Positions 37,499 through 47,515 of a stretch of DNA of 64,000 nt are shown piece by piece (the stretch's first letter is position 1; every line of letters begins with the position of its first letter). The stretch lies in the NCBI GenBank assembly GCA_020186115.1, contig WSYJ01000178.1:1240001-1304000 (forward strand), in the 5' to 3' direction. Both the position numbers and the translations under genes were made by a program. This stretch comes from Histomonas meleagridis (Eukaryota > Parabasalia > Tritrichomonadida > Dientamoebidae). Under the pieces are notes generated by a model. It was not told where the DNA came from. It made no database searches and saw only the letters and a list, made by a program, of their open reading frames with translations.

Positions 37499-38896
37499 TT
37501 ATGATAAAGATTGTTTGGAATTTCTTGACATACATTCAAAAAACGTCTGTTTCTTTTTCATATTATCGTCTATGTTCCAAGGAGACTTCAAATCCTTAGA
37601 GAACTCTCCGCCAATTACCATATCATAGTCAATCATGTTCAATCCGATGACTTGATTTTCGCCATTGTTGACGATAATTTCCATCACTTTCTCATCTGCC
37701 AACATTTCATCGATGACTTTAGACATTTGGTCCAACATAGACTTAGAATATCCATTACCTTCTTGGAAAATTCCGGTTTTTTTCCAAAATGCAAATATAT
37801 TCTTAACGTCCGGTTTCGACGAATTAGGGTCAGACTTACGTTCCTTGGCAAAATCTTCGAAGTTTTGACCAAGGAGCTCATTTATAGTGTTAATGATGGA
37901 ATCAACATTTCCAACATCTTCAATGAGTGAAATAAAAGTTACGTTGTCGCACGTGCGCCACGAAGCAACAACAGGACAAGGTTCTTTATTATTATTATCA
38001 ATACCAATATCGGTTGGTGAGATATGCAATTTGATCGGAGACGTATTATTCCGTTGAATAATGGTTAGTATGTTGGTGACCCAATGAGGCATTGTGGACA
38101 ATATGACTTCGGTGTCATGGGTCATAAGACAGCCCCAAATATGTGGCGACTTTTTTTTGATGAAATAAAAAAGCTCAGTGGCAATGGCAAGGTGAGCTTT
38201 GGACCTATAGTTGTATATAGGCTTGGTAGAAAAGGTTATAGGTGAACGAAGGTTTTGAATAGTGGGAATTAATTTTGGCTTCTCATCTTCGGGGGGAAGT
38301 TGTTGGCTGTTATATACAATATTAAAGGTAAAATCGCGAAATATATATTCGTTTTGTGTACATACTTTCTTGATTCGCTTAATAGTTTTGATCTCGTCAT
38401 CGCACTTAGAAATTTTCTCATTGAATATATTAAGAAAATCAATGGTGCGTACGAGAGAATGCTTTGTTGATGTGAGCGTAACGGAATTGGGCATTTTTAA
38501 TAAGAATAAAATATAATTGCCAGTACTTAATTTTTTGGATTGAACCGCAATTTCAGACTGACTCCAAGAAAATGATGTTAAAACATCACCAAGATTAAGT
38601 CGGGAAAAAGTGGTAAAAGATACTAAAACTCCAACAATTGCTTGTTGAAGTGTGGTTGGAATGTTTTTTGGATATATATAAATTACATTTTCTAAAATAC
38701 CACTATCATCTTCATCTCCTTTTTCTCCTTGGTTAACTGTTTTATAAAGAAGAGATAAAAAACATGGAAAAGCTTCTGGTGGATTATTTGCTTCCCAATA
38801 TTCTTCAATAGATAAACCTCTTGATTTAGGTCTTTGTTTCCACATTTTTTGGAACGGCACAATATTTTCATTGTTTTTTTTAGATGATGATAGCAT
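37499..38896 (-). CDS. Possible longin-domain trafficking protein (CCZ1/INTU/HPS4-like)
   Basis: The 465-residue frame starts at an ATG at 38896. After about 60 residues a longin-like alternation of strands and helices begins: VIYIYPKNIPTTLQQAIVGV, then LVSFTTFSRLN, and later NYILFLLKMPNSVTLTSTKH. The first longin domain of CCZ1, INTU and HPS4 proteins has a similar plan: a strand ending in YP, a helix, an F-T-x-x-F segment, then a strand. In other eukaryotes such proteins work in Rab activation on endosomes or in cilia. A second copy of the longin fold may follow at about 230-340. No membrane segment is present. The similarity is weak and I could not verify it; an unknown conserved protein is the fallback. 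Confidence 0.4.
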   Translation of the reverse strand: MLSSSKKNNENIVPFQKMWKQRPKSRGLSIEEYWEANNPPEAFPCFLSLLYKTVNQGEKGDEDDSGILENVIYIYPKNIPTTLQQAIVGVLVSFTTFSRLNLGDVLTSFSWSQSEIAVQSKKLSTGNYILFLLKMPNSVTLTSTKHSLVRTIDFLNIFNEKISKCDDEIKTIKRIKKVCTQNEYIFRDFTFNIVYNSQQLPPEDEKPKLIPTIQNLRSPITFSTKPIYNYRSKAHLAIATELFYFIKKKSPHIWGCLMTHDTEVILSTMPHWVTNILTIIQRNNTSPIKLHISPTDIGIDNNNKEPCPVVASWRTCDNVTFISLIEDVGNVDSIINTINELLGQNFEDFAKERKSDPNSSKPDVKNIFAFWKKTGIFQEGNGYSKSMLDQMSKVIDEMLADEKVMEIIVNNGENQVIGLNMIDYDMVIGGEFSKDLKSPWNIDDNMKKKQTFFECMSRNSKQSLS

Positions 38897-39330
38897 TCTT
38901 TTTTGGGTTGAATTTAGGGTACCTTATTAATGACATGTGATATGAAAAATTCATTTCTTGTATTAAAAAAAGGATTTCACCAGTATTTTAATGGCTAAAT
39001 TTATTTCTATTTATCATCATTAATTTGATGAGTTACTACTTATAGTATCTGTTACTAAATTCGAAGTTTTGATTTTACGAAATAATTTTAAATAAATAAA
39101 AATTAAAAGAATTATCAAATGTTTATGAATATCAATTCATTTAAACAATGTTATATAGTTGGCTTAGTAAATGTAAAATTATAATAGTTGATAATAAAAG
39201 ATTCAAAATTATTTATTTGTCATAAATTTTCTCTTAAGTTTGGCAAATTACCAAATTCACTTTGAAGCCCTCGTTTTATAGTTTTAGAAAGACATTCCTC
39301 AAAAACACATATTTATACAAATATAAATTG
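38897..39330. promoter_or_regulatory. Upstream region of the longin-like gene with a 17-bp string shared elsewhere
   Basis: No gene is seen. TGACATGTGATATGAAA at 38931-38947 occurs again at 41332-41348, upstream of the DUF3447 gene, in the same plus-strand orientation although the two genes face opposite ways. The rest is A+T-rich. Confidence 0.35.
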
Positions 39331-39954
39331 TCAAAAGTTATGTGGTTGCAGTTTTGGATTGCGCTTTGAGAGGGCATTCATAACAGAGTCTTTTGTATTT
39401 TTGAAGCTAAGTTTTCTCTTTTTGATGTGATTTCTTCTTGTGCAAGAAGAAAATATTTCTATCGAAAATCTGTCTTCTAAGTCACCGTCTTTGAGGCGAT
39501 GAAGATATTCACTGAGGATTTTGATGATTTTTATGTTTTGTGAATGATTATAATCAGATACACATATCTCTATAGTAAAGTTTTGCATTTTTCTAATCAT
39601 TGAAACAGATTCAATCTCGCATTGAAGATCTAAAGCTTCTGTAAATAGGGAATGACATATTTTTACAAAAACTGTTGTGCTGATTTCATAAGGAAAATTT
39701 ACAATGTGTATAGACGTATATTTATGGTTGTCGTGGAAATCAATGTCAGCTCTTTCAAATCTGGTCTCAGAAGAATATGGTAAGTTATATATTCTTATTG
39801 GTTCTAAAGTTGAAAAAATATCGCCTATTGACCTAAGCCCATTGACGCTACTTCGCTCTATCTTATCACCACCTCCATCTTTTGGGAATTCGTTGACAAA
39901 AAAGTTCCAAACGTGCTTCATCACAAGTATAAGTGGACGTTTATTTGGTAACAT
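39331..39954 (-). CDS. Hypothetical protein
   Basis: The first in-frame ATG is at 39954 (MLPNKRPLILVMKH); the longer frame uses TTG. It gives about 207 residues with mixed helices and strands, a basic C-terminal 45 residues (KKRKLSFKNTKDSV), and no signal peptide or membrane segment. Codon use and length argue for a real gene. I recognise no family. The basic tail could serve nuclear entry or RNA binding, but this is only a guess. Confidence 0.5.
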   Translation of the reverse strand: MLPNKRPLILVMKHVWNFFVNEFPKDGGGDKIERSSVNGLRSIGDIFSTLEPIRIYNLPYSSETRFERADIDFHDNHKYTSIHIVNFPYEISTTVFVKICHSLFTEALDLQCEIESVSMIRKMQNFTIEICVSDYNHSQNIKIIKILSEYLHRLKDGDLEDRFSIEIFSSCTRRNHIKKRKLSFKNTKDSVMNALSKRNPKLQPHNF

Positions 39955-40574
39955 AAAAAGTGTCAAATCTTCAAGAAAACATTTAAATAAGATAAAGAAA
40001 TACTTAACATCAGCTTTATTTAAATCATTAGATAATTATGTTTAGACAATACACTCTAATAATATCATTCGAAACCAGAAAAATTGTATTTATAAGTGAT
40101 ACAGATAGTTGTTTTTCAGACGATTTTCAATACAAAAAATTCACCATAATGCATCATCCTTAACCAGCAGCTGAAACAATCAATCTTCAAAAATTTACAA
40201 ATATGAGTTAATAAAAATTTTATCATATAGACTATATATATTTTATTGATTTAATAAATCCAAAAGAAACTGTGTAAAATATTTACTAAATTAAAGGTTA
40301 TTATAGCACGTGTTTAACTTAAATTTTGTGCATTTGAAAACAAAATTGTATCTAATTATTCGTGTCCACTTAGCGGTTTTAAACGCCAAAACCGAAAAAC
40401 ATGGTATTCAACTGTTAGTGAATAAAATTGTTATTTATTTGTTTTTACCTCAAGTTTAATCAACACATGCATATTCCAAGTATGAGGTTATTGTTTAATA
40501 TTATAATAACATCTAAAAAAAGATTCTTAGTGTTTATAAAAATTGTATATTACCATTTTTTGGTACAGTTAGAA
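39955..40574. other. Intergenic, no gene seen
   Basis: This is A+T-rich sequence with no frame of note. AAAGTGTCA at about 39957-39965 lies just upstream of the hypothetical gene on its left. Confidence 0.35.
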
Positions 40575-40811
40575 TTATTCATTAGAGTCTTTTTCCGGTT
40601 GTGAAGATATGGATGATGAGCATTTATTTTTTTCCATTTTTTCTTTAATCTTTTTTCTTATAGATTGTATGAAAGGTTCAAGTTTTTCCAAATTAGATTC
40701 CGAAATATATCCATCTTCATCAAAAGGAATGCAAAATTCATTATCACCATCAGTAATTACAAACCTCCCAGACGATTTTGTAGCCTCAATTTCTCTTCGT
40801 TCTTCGTCCAT
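40575..40811 (-). CDS. Small acidic/basic hypothetical protein
   Basis: The first in-frame ATG is at 40811 (MDEERREIEATKSSGRFVIT), giving 78 residues; the frame is open upstream to a TTG at 40862. The protein has a compact centre (NEFCIPFDEDGYISESNLEK), then a lysine-rich helix and a Ser-rich end. I recognise no family. Composition differs from chance frames in the area, so I think it is real, but its small size leaves doubt. Confidence 0.4.
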   Translation of the reverse strand: MDEERREIEATKSSGRFVITDGDNEFCIPFDEDGYISESNLEKLEPFIQSIRKKIKEKMEKNKCSSSISSQPEKDSNE

Positions 40812-41390
40812 TGTAAAATTATGCAGATTTTGTTTGAATAATCTCACAAAATTTCCTTTCAATTTTTCATTCTACTTTTTGAAAATTCAATGTTTGTTAA
40901 AATGTGACATGTTGTTTGGATCTTGTTGCCGAAAACATCAGGAAGATCTCATATATGCTTAGGGTTGTTATACACTTTTAAAACTCTCATCCACATTAAT
41001 CCTTAATGATTATACTTCTAGTTAATTAAAAATTTTGTTTAATTTTAAGATTTGATCAAAAATTTATAAATTATTTGTATTATAAAATCACACACTTCAG
41101 ATAACACAAAAATTCATGTTTGGTTGGTATTTAATTTGGGATCTCTTCCGGAAATTCAGTAATTGGAAAATTTCCCTACCAACTTTTTCACTCTCAAATG
41201 ATTATAACTAGTTATAATTTGCAATACGAACCCTCATCGAAAATTTTGCTTTGATCTTAAAGATAATTATTTGATTTAAAGGGGAATTCCAGCTTCCACA
41301 AAAATATAAAAAGTGACTACAATAAACAAAGTGACATGTGATATGAAATATCGAATTTCCTTCTCTTAACACATAAAAAGTTGAGTTCGA
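40812..41390. other. Divergent intergenic region
   Basis: No gene is seen. It lies between a minus-strand and a plus-strand gene start. It holds AAAAGTGAC near 41309 and the shared 17-bp string at 41332-41348, about 45 bp before the DUF3447 start. Confidence 0.35.
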
Positions 41391-42896
41391 ATGCTTGGCG
41401 AAAACCAAAATGATGTAAGATCTATAAAAAATGAACACAACAATTCCCAACCTACTAATTTGGAATTACTTATTTCAATAGAGCAAATCATATTTAATTT
41501 ATCTAATGAAAATCTTGAGTCATCAGTTCAACAAACAATGAAATTTTTTGATGAAAATTTTCCATATTCAATAAATATTATTGTGTGTTATTTAGTTTAC
41601 TTTGCATTTGTATCAAAAAAGAATTTAAATAATATATATTTAATATATTTAAAAGAAATTCAAATAAAAGAAGAAGAAATGAATAAAAACAACAAAATAA
41701 TTGAACTTTTTGGAAAATACTTAACCAAAATAAAATCACAAGAGTCAAATTATCTTCTTGCAAATATGATTGAACGAAATTTAATTGAATCAAAAATTAT
41801 TGAAAACAAAAAAAATCCATTTTTTGTGCATCTCATGTCAGAAACAGATTTCAATAATTTGAGATATAGTTATTTTAAGAAGCAAATCATTGATAATTAT
41901 GAAGAGCTATCAAGGAATGATTGGGAACTTCATAAGCAATTAATCAAAGAAGGAGTTAATCCAAATGAAATTGCGAAAATAATTCGAAATGATGAAATCG
42001 AAAAACTTCAAGAAATATCATCACAAACAAATTTTGATTTTAATCAAATAATTAAACCATCGCTTTATGAAAGATGTGATTTTATCAACAAAAAAAATGT
42101 TACATTAATTGATTATGCAGCATTTTTTGGATCAGTTAAATGTTTTAAGTATTTAATTATGAATGGCGCAAAAGTAGAAAACACAGGTAAATATGCAGTT
42201 GCAGGCGGAAATGAAGAAATTATTCATTTATGCGAACAAAATCATTCATCTTTTGATGATGCATATGAAACAGCAATTAAATTTCATAAAAATGATATCT
42301 TTAAATATATTTATGAAAAGAAATTAGAAAAATTGGGTGAAAGCAATCAAAATAACCCACCAATTATAGAAAACAGAACACAATCACCAAATAACATAAT
42401 TAACAATTATCAGAATCAACCATCATTTGGATTTAGTAATCAGAATCAACCATCATTTGGATTTAGTAATCAGAATCAATCATCATTTGGATTTAGTAAT
42501 CAGAATCAATCATCATTTGGATTTAGTAATCAGAATCATCAAACATTTGGATTTAGTAATCAGAATCAATCATCATTTGGATTTAGTAATCAGAATCAAC
42601 CATCATTTGGATTTAGTAATCAGAATCAATCATCATTTGGATTTAGTAATCAGAATCAATCATCATTTGGATTTAGTAATCAGAATCATCAAACATTTGA
42701 TTTAGTAATCAGAATCAATCATCATTTGGATTTAGTAATCAGAATCAACCATCATTTGGATTTAGTAATCAGAATCAATCATCATTTGGATTTAGTAATC
42801 AGAATCAATCATCATTTGGATTTAGTAATCAGAATCATCAAACATTTGGATTTAATTACCAAAAACAACGAGAAGTTATCACGAAGAATACTTTAG
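41391..42896 (+). pseudogene. DUF3447-type ankyrin protein head with FG-repeat linker, frameshifted
   Basis: The frame from the ATG at 41391 has an all-helical head of about 310 residues with the hallmarks of the trichomonad DUF3447 ankyrin family: LIDYAAFFGSVKCFKYLIMN, then an AVAGGNEEIIHLCEQ repeat, then ETAIKFHKNDIF. A low-complexity linker of ten-residue repeats follows (NQNQPSFGFS and variants). At about 42699-42700 one G is missing relative to all sister repeats, and the frame turns to LVIRINHHLD nonsense until 42896. In the other frame the protein continues through FGFNYQKQREVITK into the ankyrin part at 42941-43186 and array B. The frame arithmetic (0 to 2, modulo 3) fits one lost base. 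It may be a true pseudogene, or an assembly error in a repeat tract. Confidence 0.75.
42408..42852 (+). repeat. 30-bp minisatellite encoding FG-type repeats
   Basis: About fifteen direct 30-bp units encode NQNQ(P/S)SFGFS or NQNHQTFGFS. The order of variants is P-P-S-S-Q, S-P-S-S-Q, S-P-S-S-Q, so five units form a 150-bp higher-order repeat present three times. The unit is a multiple of three, so copy-number change would keep frame. The single-base loss is in the second higher-order copy. Confidence 0.9.
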
Positions 42897-44496
42897 GGCG
42901 CATTTGTGTTAAGAGCGGAAATTATAAAGTTCTTTCATTTTTGGAAGAGGACCGAATGGATATTAATGACATCATGATTAATGAAACAGCGATAAATGGT
43001 AACTTATACCTTGTTAAACATTTTCTTCAAAATAGTCAAATTCCAAATAATATTTTGTCCTTTTCATCAGAATCAGGAAATGTTGAACTTGTCAAGTATA
43101 TCCTTGAACAAGAAGGAATTGATATTAATGCTAAAAACATTTATTTGTTATATTTAATAATTATTTTTTTTAATTTGACGTTTTAAATTAATATTTGGAA
43201 ATTATTTTAACAACTTAAAACAGCACTTATGAAAGCATCTTATAAAGGTTATATAGAAATAGTTAAATTACTTCTTGAACAAGAAGGAATTGATATTAAT
43301 GCTAAAGATATTTATTTGTTTTATTTAAAATTTATTTTAATAATTTAAAATTTCAAAATAATATTTGGAAATTATTTAAATTATTTGAAACAGCATTTAT
43401 GTTAGCATCTAAAAATGGTAAAATAGAAATAGTTCAATTACTTCTTGAACAAAAAGGAATTGATATTAATGCTAAAGATATTTATTTGTTTTATTTGAAA
43501 TTTATTTTATTAATTTGACGTTTTGAATTAATATTTGGAATTTTATCAAAATATTTGTAACAGCATTCATGAGTGCTTCTAAATATGGCCACATAAAAAT
43601 AGTTAAATTGCTTCTTGAACAAGAAAGTATTGATATCAATGATAAAAATATTTATTTGTTTTATTTGATATTTATTTTAATAATTTTTTATTTCAAAATA
43701 ATATTTGGAAATTATTTAAAATATTTGAAACAGCACTTATTTTGGCATCTTATAATGGTCATACAGAAACAGTTAAATTACTTCTTGAACAAGAAGGAAT
43801 TGATGTTAATGCTAAAGATATTTATTTGTTTTATTTAAAATTTATTTTAATAATTTTTGATTTCAAAATAATATTTGGAAATTATTTAAATTATTTAGAA
43901 CAGCACTTTATTTAGCAGCATCAAATGGTCATACAGAAACAGTTAAATTACTTCTTGAACAAGAAGGAATTGATATTAATGCTAACGATATATGTAATTA
44001 ATATATTTTGAAACATATTTTAGTAACTTTTAATTTCGAAATAATATTTGGGAATTATATTATTTATTTTGTACTGCACTTATGAAAGCATCTGAGAGTG
44101 GTCATAAAGAAATTGTTGAATTACTATTAAAACAAGAAGGTATTAATATCAATGATAGAAATATTTATTTGTCTTGTTTAATGTTTATTTAGATAATTTT
44201 ATATTTCGAAATTTTATTTGGAGATTATTTGTATTTTTTAAATCTGCATTAATGTATGCATCCCAATACGGCAATTGCATAGAAATTGTGAAATTACTTC
44301 TTGAACAAAAAGGAATTGATATTGTTGGCAATGATGCTTCTTTGTTTTGTTTGATATTCTTTAAAATAATATACAATTTAAAGATAACTTTTGGAAACTT
44401 TTTAAATTAATTAAAACAGCGTTTGATTATGCAACTACATCTGGTAATGAAGAAATGCCCAAAATCATTCTAGAAAAAATGATAAATTGTAAATAA
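42856..44496 (+). repeat. Array B: ankyrin cassettes of about 170 bp, continuing the broken DUF3447 gene
   Basis: After the FG linker the frame carries one divergent and one standard ankyrin repeat (SESGNVELVKYILEQEGIDI, then NAKN) and stops at 43186. Further cassettes follow with core positions at about 43121, 43292, 43462, 43632, 43802, 43972, 44145 and 44318, that is, steps of 171, 170, 170, 170, 170, 173 and 173. The cassettes match array A, including the spacer with AATATTTGGAAATTATTT. The last repeat (TAFDYATTSGNEEMPKIILE) ends at a stop at 44494-44496 without a spacer. Units towards the 3' end are more diverged. Confidence 0.85.
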
Positions 44497-45108
44497 TTAA
44501 ATAATTATATTTTAAAAAAATTAAAATATAACATTTTTGGAAATATAATAATCTTGAGGTATATTTAAGCTTTTTGTTTACTATTGGTAATTGTAACAAA
44601 TACTCCCGAAAAAAAGGATCTTTTAATCAACAAATCCAATGCTTTAAATTATATGTTTGTTATTTAACCAATATGAAAATGCTTTTAATAGGTTTAACAG
44701 GATTCTTGATTCAAAAAGTGAATGTATTGTTTAAACGTTATTTTTGTTGCATCTTTATTCGAAGCGTAAACCATAATACTCATAAATGAAACCAAAAAAA
44801 TTTATGAAATCCTTAATTTTTTTAAATTTGGAACATTTTATTTTAATTTTTCTGAAAAAAAATTAAACTCCTTTCCAATATAATAAAAATTTGCTCAGAA
44901 ATATTTTAAAATATTTTACACTTCTATTTGTTTCATTAGTCACTTTAAATTTTATCAATTTTATCGATTTAGGTTTTTTATTCATTTTTTGAAAATTGTT
45001 TAAATGGAATTTTACTTTTAAGAAATTTAATTTATATTTTGAATTTATGTAATGCTTCTTGCCAATTTATGTTAAACGAAGTTTGGATCATTTTCTTTTT
45101 ATTTTTCC
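44497..45108. other. Intergenic, no gene seen
   Basis: This is A+T-rich sequence with only short chance frames between the ankyrin array and the surface-protein gene. No repeat or RNA gene is visible. Confidence 0.4.
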
Positions 45109-46266
45109 ATGTTGATTTATTTAAATTTGGTTTCTAGTGCTTCCATAGGATATTTATATCATGGAATTGATGAAAAAGAACAAATTCATCTGAAGGATAT
45201 GCATCAAATTTTATCAAAAGAATATAACGATAAATATTGGAAAAAATTATGTGATGAAGCTTCTAAAGCTTATTCCAATACACAATTAATTGATACATCG
45301 AAAGAAGGAATATATTTACCTTTATCAAAATATGTTCAAAATTATTCTTTTGTTTATACACATTTCAAAAATCAAACAATCATTGATTTAAGCGGAACTT
45401 TTAATAAAACAATTTGTATATATAACCAAAACCAAAATGTTTTAACACTCATTTCAAATAAAGAAGATGTATCTACATCGATTCCAATTATGTTTATAGA
45501 TGCAAAAGCAAATATTCCAAATTATTTAAAATTTAACACATTACTTATAGGTTATTATGAGAAAAATAACAATAATGCAAATAAGAAATGTGGTGTTACT
45601 GGCGCTTTTGAAGCCGAAAATTTTGTTACACCAAATATAGATGAATGGAGTAACAAAAACATTAAAGCGAAAAACAAAATTTATTTAATACAATCTCCTA
45701 AAAATAAAAACAAAGATGAATATATTATAAAATTTTTTAGTAATAAAGTTACAGTTGATGATAATGATTTAATATTACAAAGTTTTGATGAAAGTATAAA
45801 TTTTATGATTTCTCCTTATTTGCTTAATTCTGCGGATATTAACTTAGTATGCAAGGAATATAATTCTAAAATAGAAAAAATTAAATTATTCATAGATGAG
45901 CCTCGTTATTTATTTGCTAATTATATATACCCAAATACTTTCGATATAAATTTCTATTTGAAAAAAAGATATCCACGAAATAATACAATTAACATCAATT
46001 TTATTGGGCATTGGGGAAAACAATGTGGGCATAAATTTCATTTATATGTAACAAAAGAAAATTTTAAATATATTAATATAACAAATGTGCCATGTTCGAT
46101 TAAATTTTTAATTTATGATATCAATAATGAATTTAATTTAAAAGTTAATGAAAGAAAACTTGAAATGAATTCAGTAATTTCAATTATTGTAGCTTTCATT
46201 GTGGCTTTTGTTGTTATTTTTATAGCTTCATCATTTCTAAAGATGTCATTGGCAAAAAGGAAATAA
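45109..46266 (+). CDS. Membrane-anchored surface protein, family member 2
   Basis: The 385-residue frame starts at an ATG at 45109 with a signal-like start (MLIYLNLVSSASIG). The ectodomain has no named domain; it carries several NxT/S sites and a few Cys. A membrane span lies at about 356-377 (SVISIIVAFIVAFVVIFIAS), followed by a short basic tail (KMSLAKRK). It is a paralogue of the minus-strand gene at 35329-36492: both have the same opening pattern, LC(N/D)xAxxAxSN near residue 60, and a similar late region. This copy lacks the Ser/Glu hinge. Function is unknown; surface display is inferred from topology. Confidence 0.7.
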   Translation: MLIYLNLVSSASIGYLYHGIDEKEQIHLKDMHQILSKEYNDKYWKKLCDEASKAYSNTQLIDTSKEGIYLPLSKYVQNYSFVYTHFKNQTIIDLSGTFNKTICIYNQNQNVLTLISNKEDVSTSIPIMFIDAKANIPNYLKFNTLLIGYYEKNNNNANKKCGVTGAFEAENFVTPNIDEWSNKNIKAKNKIYLIQSPKNKNKDEYIIKFFSNKVTVDDNDLILQSFDESINFMISPYLLNSADINLVCKEYNSKIEKIKLFIDEPRYLFANYIYPNTFDINFYLKKRYPRNNTININFIGHWGKQCGHKFHLYVTKENFKYINITNVPCSIKFLIYDINNEFNLKVNERKLEMNSVISIIVAFIVAFVVIFIASSFLKMSLAKRK

Positions 46267-46870
46267 GTTTTTCCATAACATATATGTTTATCTTTTTAAA
46301 AATATTAATCAATTCTTATTGAATTTTTCATAATATGCCTTATGTATTTCATCAATTTCTTAATGTACCATGGAGTATTTTCATATACTTAAATTGTCTC
46401 ATAAATTTTCTATCATCAGCTTTTGCAAGAAAGGATAAGTTGGAACATTTGAATGACTTCAAATTCAATTCCTTATCATCGCATTTTCAAAAGTATTTGA
46501 AAAATTTGAATGCGTCGTAACTGTCATTTGACAAAAAGTGCCGCAATTCCCCACACTTTCTTATCAATTCCGCATGTTTTATTTCAAATTTTCCCGGTTA
46601 TTAACTGTACAACACAAAATGTTCACTTAACTTTTCTTGATATTGAGTCAAAACGAAATGATAAAATGGCATAAACAAGAATTCCCTTGATACCAACTAA
46701 AAAAATATGTGAGCAAAAAAAAATTTGAATTTTGAAATTAAATCATAATCAAGTTCGCCAAAAATATATTCTAATATTTAGCTGTAAAATTGCTATTAAA
46801 AGTTAGTTGAGTAATAAAACAAAACAATTATCAAGTTGTATCTTTATTTGTATTGTTGACTAATTTATCT
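46267..46870. other. Intergenic with a short coding-like relic
   Basis: On the minus strand at about 46357-46517 the translation reads YDAFKFFKYF, a TGA, then KCDDKELNLKSFKC and FMRQFKYMKILHGTLRN. This is protein-like but interrupted, so probably a relic. At 46521-46543 there is GTCATTTGACAAAAAGTG, of the border-motif type. Confidence 0.3.
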
Positions 46871-47473
46871 CTAAAGTAAAACGAAGATATCTTTGTCAAA
46901 TCCGTCATTGAAGGACGAGGAGAACAAGTCGAAAGCATTTGCAAGATCGTCCGAGAAAAGATCTTCAGAAAAGTTTGTGTTTGAATTCAAATTAGAATTC
47001 ATTATTTCGTTTGAATTTGATTCCTCAACAACGGCGGGTTGTTGAGGTAATTGTATAGGTTTCTGAGGAACTTGCTGAGGTGCTCTTGGAATTATTCTTA
47101 CTGTTTGATCCAAGTTAGGATCAGATAACTTATGATTTCTTCTCCTTTGTAGCACAGCCCACCTATTTTTCAAGTTCACATCCGTTCTGTCAGTAAAGAA
47201 AGCTTGGATTTTTGTCCATTGAGGTCCAAGTTCCATAAACTTTTGCTGTAAAAGCATATCTTCTTTTTTGGACCAAGGCTCAGTTGAAACCTTTTGCGAC
47301 AAATAATTCCGCCAACGTTCACGACACTGTCTGCAATTTCTTGTTCCCATCAAAGAAGAAATTAATGTCCAATTGTGTGTCCCGTGTTGTTGTACTAACT
47401 CACGAAGGAGTTGATCTTCTTCTGGGGTAAACTTCTTTTTGAGGTTTTTAATTGGTGTGGTGCTTGACTGCAT
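46871..47473 (-). CDS. Two-repeat (R2R3-type) Myb DNA-binding protein
   Basis: The first in-frame ATG is at 47473 (MQSSTTPIKNLKKKFTPEED); 200 residues follow. The frame is open further upstream and looks protein-like (SEDFNAFLSGQNSPNLHLPH) but has no ATG, so the true start, or an upstream exon, is uncertain. Two Myb repeats stand at about 12-60 (FTPEEDQLLRELVQQHG, NWTLISSLM, QCRERWRNYL) and 64-112 (PWSKKEDMLLQQKFMELGPQ, WTKIQAFF, LKNRWAVLQRR). The rest is Gln/Pro-rich with an acidic C-terminus. Two-repeat Mybs are abundant in trichomonads, where some bind promoter elements of iron-regulated genes. It probably acts in the nucleus as a transcription factor; the target is unknown. Confidence 0.88.
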   Translation of the reverse strand: MQSSTTPIKNLKKKFTPEEDQLLRELVQQHGTHNWTLISSLMGTRNCRQCRERWRNYLSQKVSTEPWSKKEDMLLQQKFMELGPQWTKIQAFFTDRTDVNLKNRWAVLQRRRNHKLSDPNLDQTVRIIPRAPQQVPQKPIQLPQQPAVVEESNSNEIMNSNLNSNTNFSEDLFSDDLANAFDLFSSSFNDGFDKDIFVLL

Positions 47474-47515
47474 CTTGTGTGGCAAATGTAAATTTGGGGA
47501 ATTTTGTCCAGACAA

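Noticed and set aside
37440-38516. Plus-strand frames over the longin-like gene.
   Set aside because: They are antisense shadows of a long, coherent minus-strand frame.
42427-42705. A repetitive frame reading LVIRINHHLD as an independent gene.
   Set aside because: It is the wrong-frame translation of the FG minisatellite.
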